Origin: Spirochaetales bacterium
GTDB taxonomy: Bacteria > Spirochaetota > Spirochaetia > Sphaerochaetales > Sphaerochaetaceae
Assembly (NCBI GenBank): GCA_028723145.1
Contig: JAQYFM010000025.1
Coordinates: 1 to 7,429 of the forward strand
Direction: 5' to 3'
Length of the DNA: 7,429 nucleotides
Part shown: in pieces, positions 5,939 to 7,429 of the stretch
How the letters are laid out: each line of letters opens with the position of its first letter
How positions within the stretch are numbered: position 1 is the stretch's first letter
Program-made: the position numbers and the translations under genes
Notes under the pieces: model-generated
Told to the model about the DNA's origin: nothing
Databases searched by the model: none
The model's input: only the letters and a program-made list of their open reading frames with translations

Positions 5939-5967
5939 TTGCCTTCCGAGTATTATGACACTATATT
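5939..5967 (+). promoter_or_regulatory. Probable thioredoxin promoter (TTGCCT-N17-TATATT)
   Basis: TTGCCT (5939-5944) and TATATT (5962-5967) are 17 bases apart, immediately after the lipoprotein stop codon. No terminator hairpin lies in the 55-base gap, so the thioredoxin gene could be transcribed both from here and by read-through from upstream. Confidence 0.5.
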
Positions 5968-5991
5968 TTTTATAAGGAGATTTTGAATAAG

Positions 5992-6306
5992 ATGATTTAT
6001 CATGTAAATAAAGAAAATTTTGAAAAGGCTGTATTAAAGAGCCCTGTTCCAGTTCTCGTTGATTTCTTTGCAACTTGGTGTGGTCCTTGTAGAATGCAAG
6101 GTCAAATACTCGAACGCTACGAAAAAATGCATAGCGATGAGGAAGTTAGACTTGTTAAGATTGACTGCGATGAAGAAGCAGAACTAGCAAGAGAATATGG
6201 TATTGAAACAATTCCTACTCTACTTGTTTTTAAGAATGGAGAACTAGTTGAAAGAGTCTCAGGTGTTAGACGGGAGAATGAACTCGACCGACTCCTTGGA
6301 TTATAA
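5992..6306 (+). CDS. trxA: Thioredoxin
   Basis: A 104-residue single-domain thioredoxin, a cytosolic thiol-disulfide reductant normally recycled by thioredoxin reductase. The active site is W29-C30-G31-P32-C33 and the cis-proline is P75 in the TIPT motif. The buried Asp is D24 in LVDFFA, and FKNG (80-83) with the closing helix completes the fold. Length is standard. The motif after the active site reads CRMQGQIL where most thioredoxins have C(K/R)xxxPxL, so the helix-kinking proline is Gln38. An extra cysteine occurs at 59. I prefer the ATG at 5992 (12 bases after AAGGAG, 5974-5979) because the product then starts like the family. A TTG at 5983 would add three residues but sits only 3 bases from the Shine-Dalgarno. 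A terminator follows. Confidence 0.94.
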   Translation: MIYHVNKENFEKAVLKSPVPVLVDFFATWCGPCRMQGQILERYEKMHSDEEVRLVKIDCDEEAELAREYGIETIPTLLVFKNGELVERVSGVRRENELDRLLGL

Positions 6307-6359
6307 CACTAGGTTAATCTTTATATAATTTATTAGACACTCAATACTATTTTCAATTT

Positions 6360-6398
6360 CCCACCAAGTTTTTATAAAATGAGGTGGGTTTATTTTTT
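6360..6398 (+). terminator. Rho-independent terminator after the thioredoxin gene
   Basis: CCCACC (6360-6365) pairs with GGTGGG (6383-6388). The 17-base interior contains an AT self-complementary core (TTTTATAAAA) that could extend the hairpin. TTTA and seven Ts follow (to 6398). It starts 54 bases past the thioredoxin stop and ends the plus-strand cluster. Confidence 0.82.
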
Positions 6399-6550
6399 TA
6401 TGCTCTTTATGAAAAAATGAAGAGGAAAATAATTTTTTTCTTTAACTAGTATAAAAATTGTTTTATTAGTTAATTCTCATTACACATGATTATCCAAGTA
6501 TAATTTAATCAAGTTAAAAAATTCTATAATCACTTATAATACAATAGTTT
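6399..6550. other. AT-rich intergenic spacer without recognisable gene
   Basis: This DNA is strongly AT-rich, with many stop codons in all frames and runs of A and T. I see no ORF, tRNA or strong hairpin in it. Together with the leader that follows, it separates the housekeeping cluster from the nuclease gene. Confidence 0.6.
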
Positions 6551-6579
6551 ATAACAATTAAACGTATAAATAGTATAAT
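6551..6579 (+). promoter_or_regulatory. Possible promoter of the Rpn-like nuclease (ATAACA-N17-TATAAT)
   Basis: TATAAT at 6574-6579 is a perfect -10, and ATAACA 17 bases upstream (6551-6556) matches four of six -35 positions. In such AT-rich DNA chance matches are common. It would give a leader of about 110 bases. Confidence 0.35.
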
Positions 6580-6619
6580 TCAAAGTTAATATTTTTTTCA
6601 TTTTACTTCTATTATTCAT

Positions 6620-6671
6620 AGGAGGTAATAAAAAGTAAGAGATAGTAAGTCTTAGTAGTACTATCTCGCCA
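6620..6671 (+). promoter_or_regulatory. Structured leader: orphan perfect Shine-Dalgarno and 9-bp inverted repeat
   Basis: AGGAGGT (6620-6626) is a perfect anti-16S match but has no ATG, GTG or TTG at a usable distance. GAGATAGTA (6639-6647) and TACTATCTC (6659-6667) form a perfect 9-bp stem with an 11-base loop. After it come the ATG of an eight-codon ORF (6672-6698) and then the nuclease ATG (6698). Folding the stem leaves about 16 unpaired bases between the Shine-Dalgarno and the small ORF's ATG. Confidence 0.5.
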
Positions 6672-6698
6672 ATGATTAATTATAGAGATAAATTATAA
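6672..6698 (+). CDS. Possible leader mini-ORF (MINYRDKL) overlapping the nuclease start
   Basis: An eight-codon ORF whose stop TAA shares its last A with the nuclease ATG (TAATG), the arrangement seen in translationally coupled pairs. It has no close Shine-Dalgarno of its own. It could be served by the upstream AGGAGGT if the intervening hairpin folds, or it could be a chance short ORF. Confidence 0.25.
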   Translation: MINYRDKL

Positions 6699-7429
6699 TG
6701 AAAATAAAATATACCAAAGAGGAAATAGAGCTTGCAAAAGCTCTACGACCTATTAATGATGCTTTGTTTCGAACTATGGCAAAGGATAATATTCCTCTTG
6801 TAGAGCATATTATTCGGGTAACGCTAAATAGAGATGATATATCTATTTTGAGGGTAAATACACAAGATGATATCCATCTCTTTTCCTTTCAACACTCTGT
6901 TATTCTCGATTGTCTTGGAGTAGATAGTAATGGAGTCTTATATGATATTGAAGTACAAACAGTTAACAATGATGATTTAGAAAAAAGAGCAAGATATATC
7001 TCATCTATGATAGATGTGAAATATGCGTTAGAGAAAAACCAGGCATATGGGAATCTAAAACAAAGCATAGTAATCTTTCTAATGGAAAAGGATATCTTTG
7101 GACTTGGAAAACAATTATATGAGTTTATAAGGAAAGAAAAAGAAATAAACTTGCCATTAAAAGATGGTAATAATATCATTTATGTGAATGCTGAAAACAA
7201 AGGCAGAGAAGATTTAAATAATCTAATGCAGAGTTTAATTTCTTACAATTACAGTGAAATGAAAGACGAAGTGATTAAGGAGTGTACGATGTATTATAAG
7301 ACAACAGTAGATGGAGAGGATAAGGTTTGTGAAGCACTTAGAGAGTATGTAGCAAAATCCTATGATACAGGCAAAGCTGATGGAATTAATATTGGAAAAG
7401 CCGATGGCATAGCTGAAGGTACTGTTAGA
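6698..7429 (+). CDS. Rpn-like PD-(D/E)XK nuclease/transposase family protein, 3' truncated by window end
   Basis: The frame is open from ATG 6698 to the last base: 244 residues without a stop. It resembles the PD-(D/E)XK 'recombination-promoting nuclease/putative transposase' family, which is DNA-acting and present in many paralogues in Treponema and gut bacteria. The N-terminus has the family signature (ALRPINDALFRTMAKDN, 15-31). The nuclease core is HSVILDCLGVDSNGVLYDIEVQ (66-87), with D71 and the E85-x-Q87 metal-binding/catalytic motif, followed by KRARYISSM (96-104). The C-terminus enters a repeat with an 8-residue period (GKADGINI, GKADGIAE), typical of these proteins. Immediately upstream only a weak GAGAT precedes the ATG, while a perfect Shine-Dalgarno sits 72 bases away behind a hairpin. 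Family members usually continue some tens of residues further. Confidence 0.88.
   Translation, partial: MKIKYTKEEIELAKALRPINDALFRTMAKDNIPLVEHIIRVTLNRDDISILRVNTQDDIHLFSFQHSVILDCLGVDSNGVLYDIEVQTVNNDDLEKRARYISSMIDVKYALEKNQAYGNLKQSIVIFLMEKDIFGLGKQLYEFIRKEKEINLPLKDGNNIIYVNAENKGREDLNNLMQSLISYNYSEMKDEVIKECTMYYKTTVDGEDKVCEALREYVAKSYDTGKADGINIGKADGIAEGTVR
7370..7417 (+). repeat. 24-bp coding tandem repeat (GKADGIxx) in the nuclease C-terminus
   Basis: Two 24-base units (7370-7393 and 7394-7417) encode GKADGINI and GKADGIAE, and a further G follows before the window ends. The DNA copies differ mainly at third positions. This is the start of the glycine-periodic tail common in this family. Confidence 0.65.

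Noticed and set aside
5983..5991. TTG start for thioredoxin
   Set aside because: It is only 3 bases after the Shine-Dalgarno and adds three residues not typical of the family. ATG 5992 is preferred, though its 12-base spacing is long and the choice is not certain.
6403..6450. Imperfect A/T inverted repeats in the spacer
   Set aside because: They are runs of A and T in very AT-rich DNA. Their stems would be weak and are expected by chance.
6889..7179. Minus-strand open frame of 96 codons
   Set aside because: It is antisense to the core of the Rpn-like nuclease, whose catalytic motif lies on the plus strand.

Overview
The window looks like the chromosome of a spirochaete, most likely a low-GC, host-associated Treponema. 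Three things point that way. The elongation factor G is the spirochaete/mitochondrial type (P-loop AHIDSGKT, switch region with KGKDGVGATMDSMELERERG). There is a lipoprotein with a relaxed spirochaete-style lipobox. There is also a PD-(D/E)XK 'Rpn-like' nuclease/transposase gene with a C-terminal GKADG repeat, a paralogous family common in Treponema. The genus is inferred; no rRNA or marker beyond EF-G is present.

Layout. Positions 1-1335 (minus strand) are a complete-looking IS200/IS605-superfamily element that carries only tnpB. It has an active-looking RuvC/zinc-ribbon TnpB (157-1266), a structured 3' noncoding tail that should be the omega/reRNA (1-156), end hairpins, and the same AGTTGAC heptamer at both ends. 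Upstream on the same strand are a DUF3842-type gene (1337-1771), a rho-independent terminator (1785-1819) and fusA (1844-3952) with a clear sigma-70-type promoter (4029-4057) and an inverted-repeat leader. The element's putative target motif TTGAC contains the stop codon of the DUF3842 gene.

Divergently, on the plus strand, lie a HIT-family nucleotide hydrolase/transferase (4138-4542), a lipoprotein overlapping it by 13 bp (4530-5936), and a thioredoxin (5992-6306) that has its own promoter and is followed by a terminator (6360-6398). The lipoprotein joins a long charged helix to a C-terminal domain resembling a degenerate endonuclease/exonuclease/phosphatase fold. After about 390 bp of very AT-rich DNA, a 3'-truncated Rpn-like nuclease gene (6698 to the window end) begins. 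Its leader has a perfect but orphan Shine-Dalgarno, a 9-bp inverted repeat and a mini-ORF overlapping the nuclease start.

Functionally the middle is ordinary housekeeping: translation, nucleotide metabolism, redox and an envelope lipoprotein. It is flanked by two mobile or repetitive modules, and both window ends fall exactly in such repeats. The best second looks are the TnpB/omegaRNA element placed on a stop codon, the nuclease leader, the fusA leader inverted repeat and the coiled-coil pseudo-enzyme lipoprotein. No CRISPR array, tRNA or rRNA was seen.
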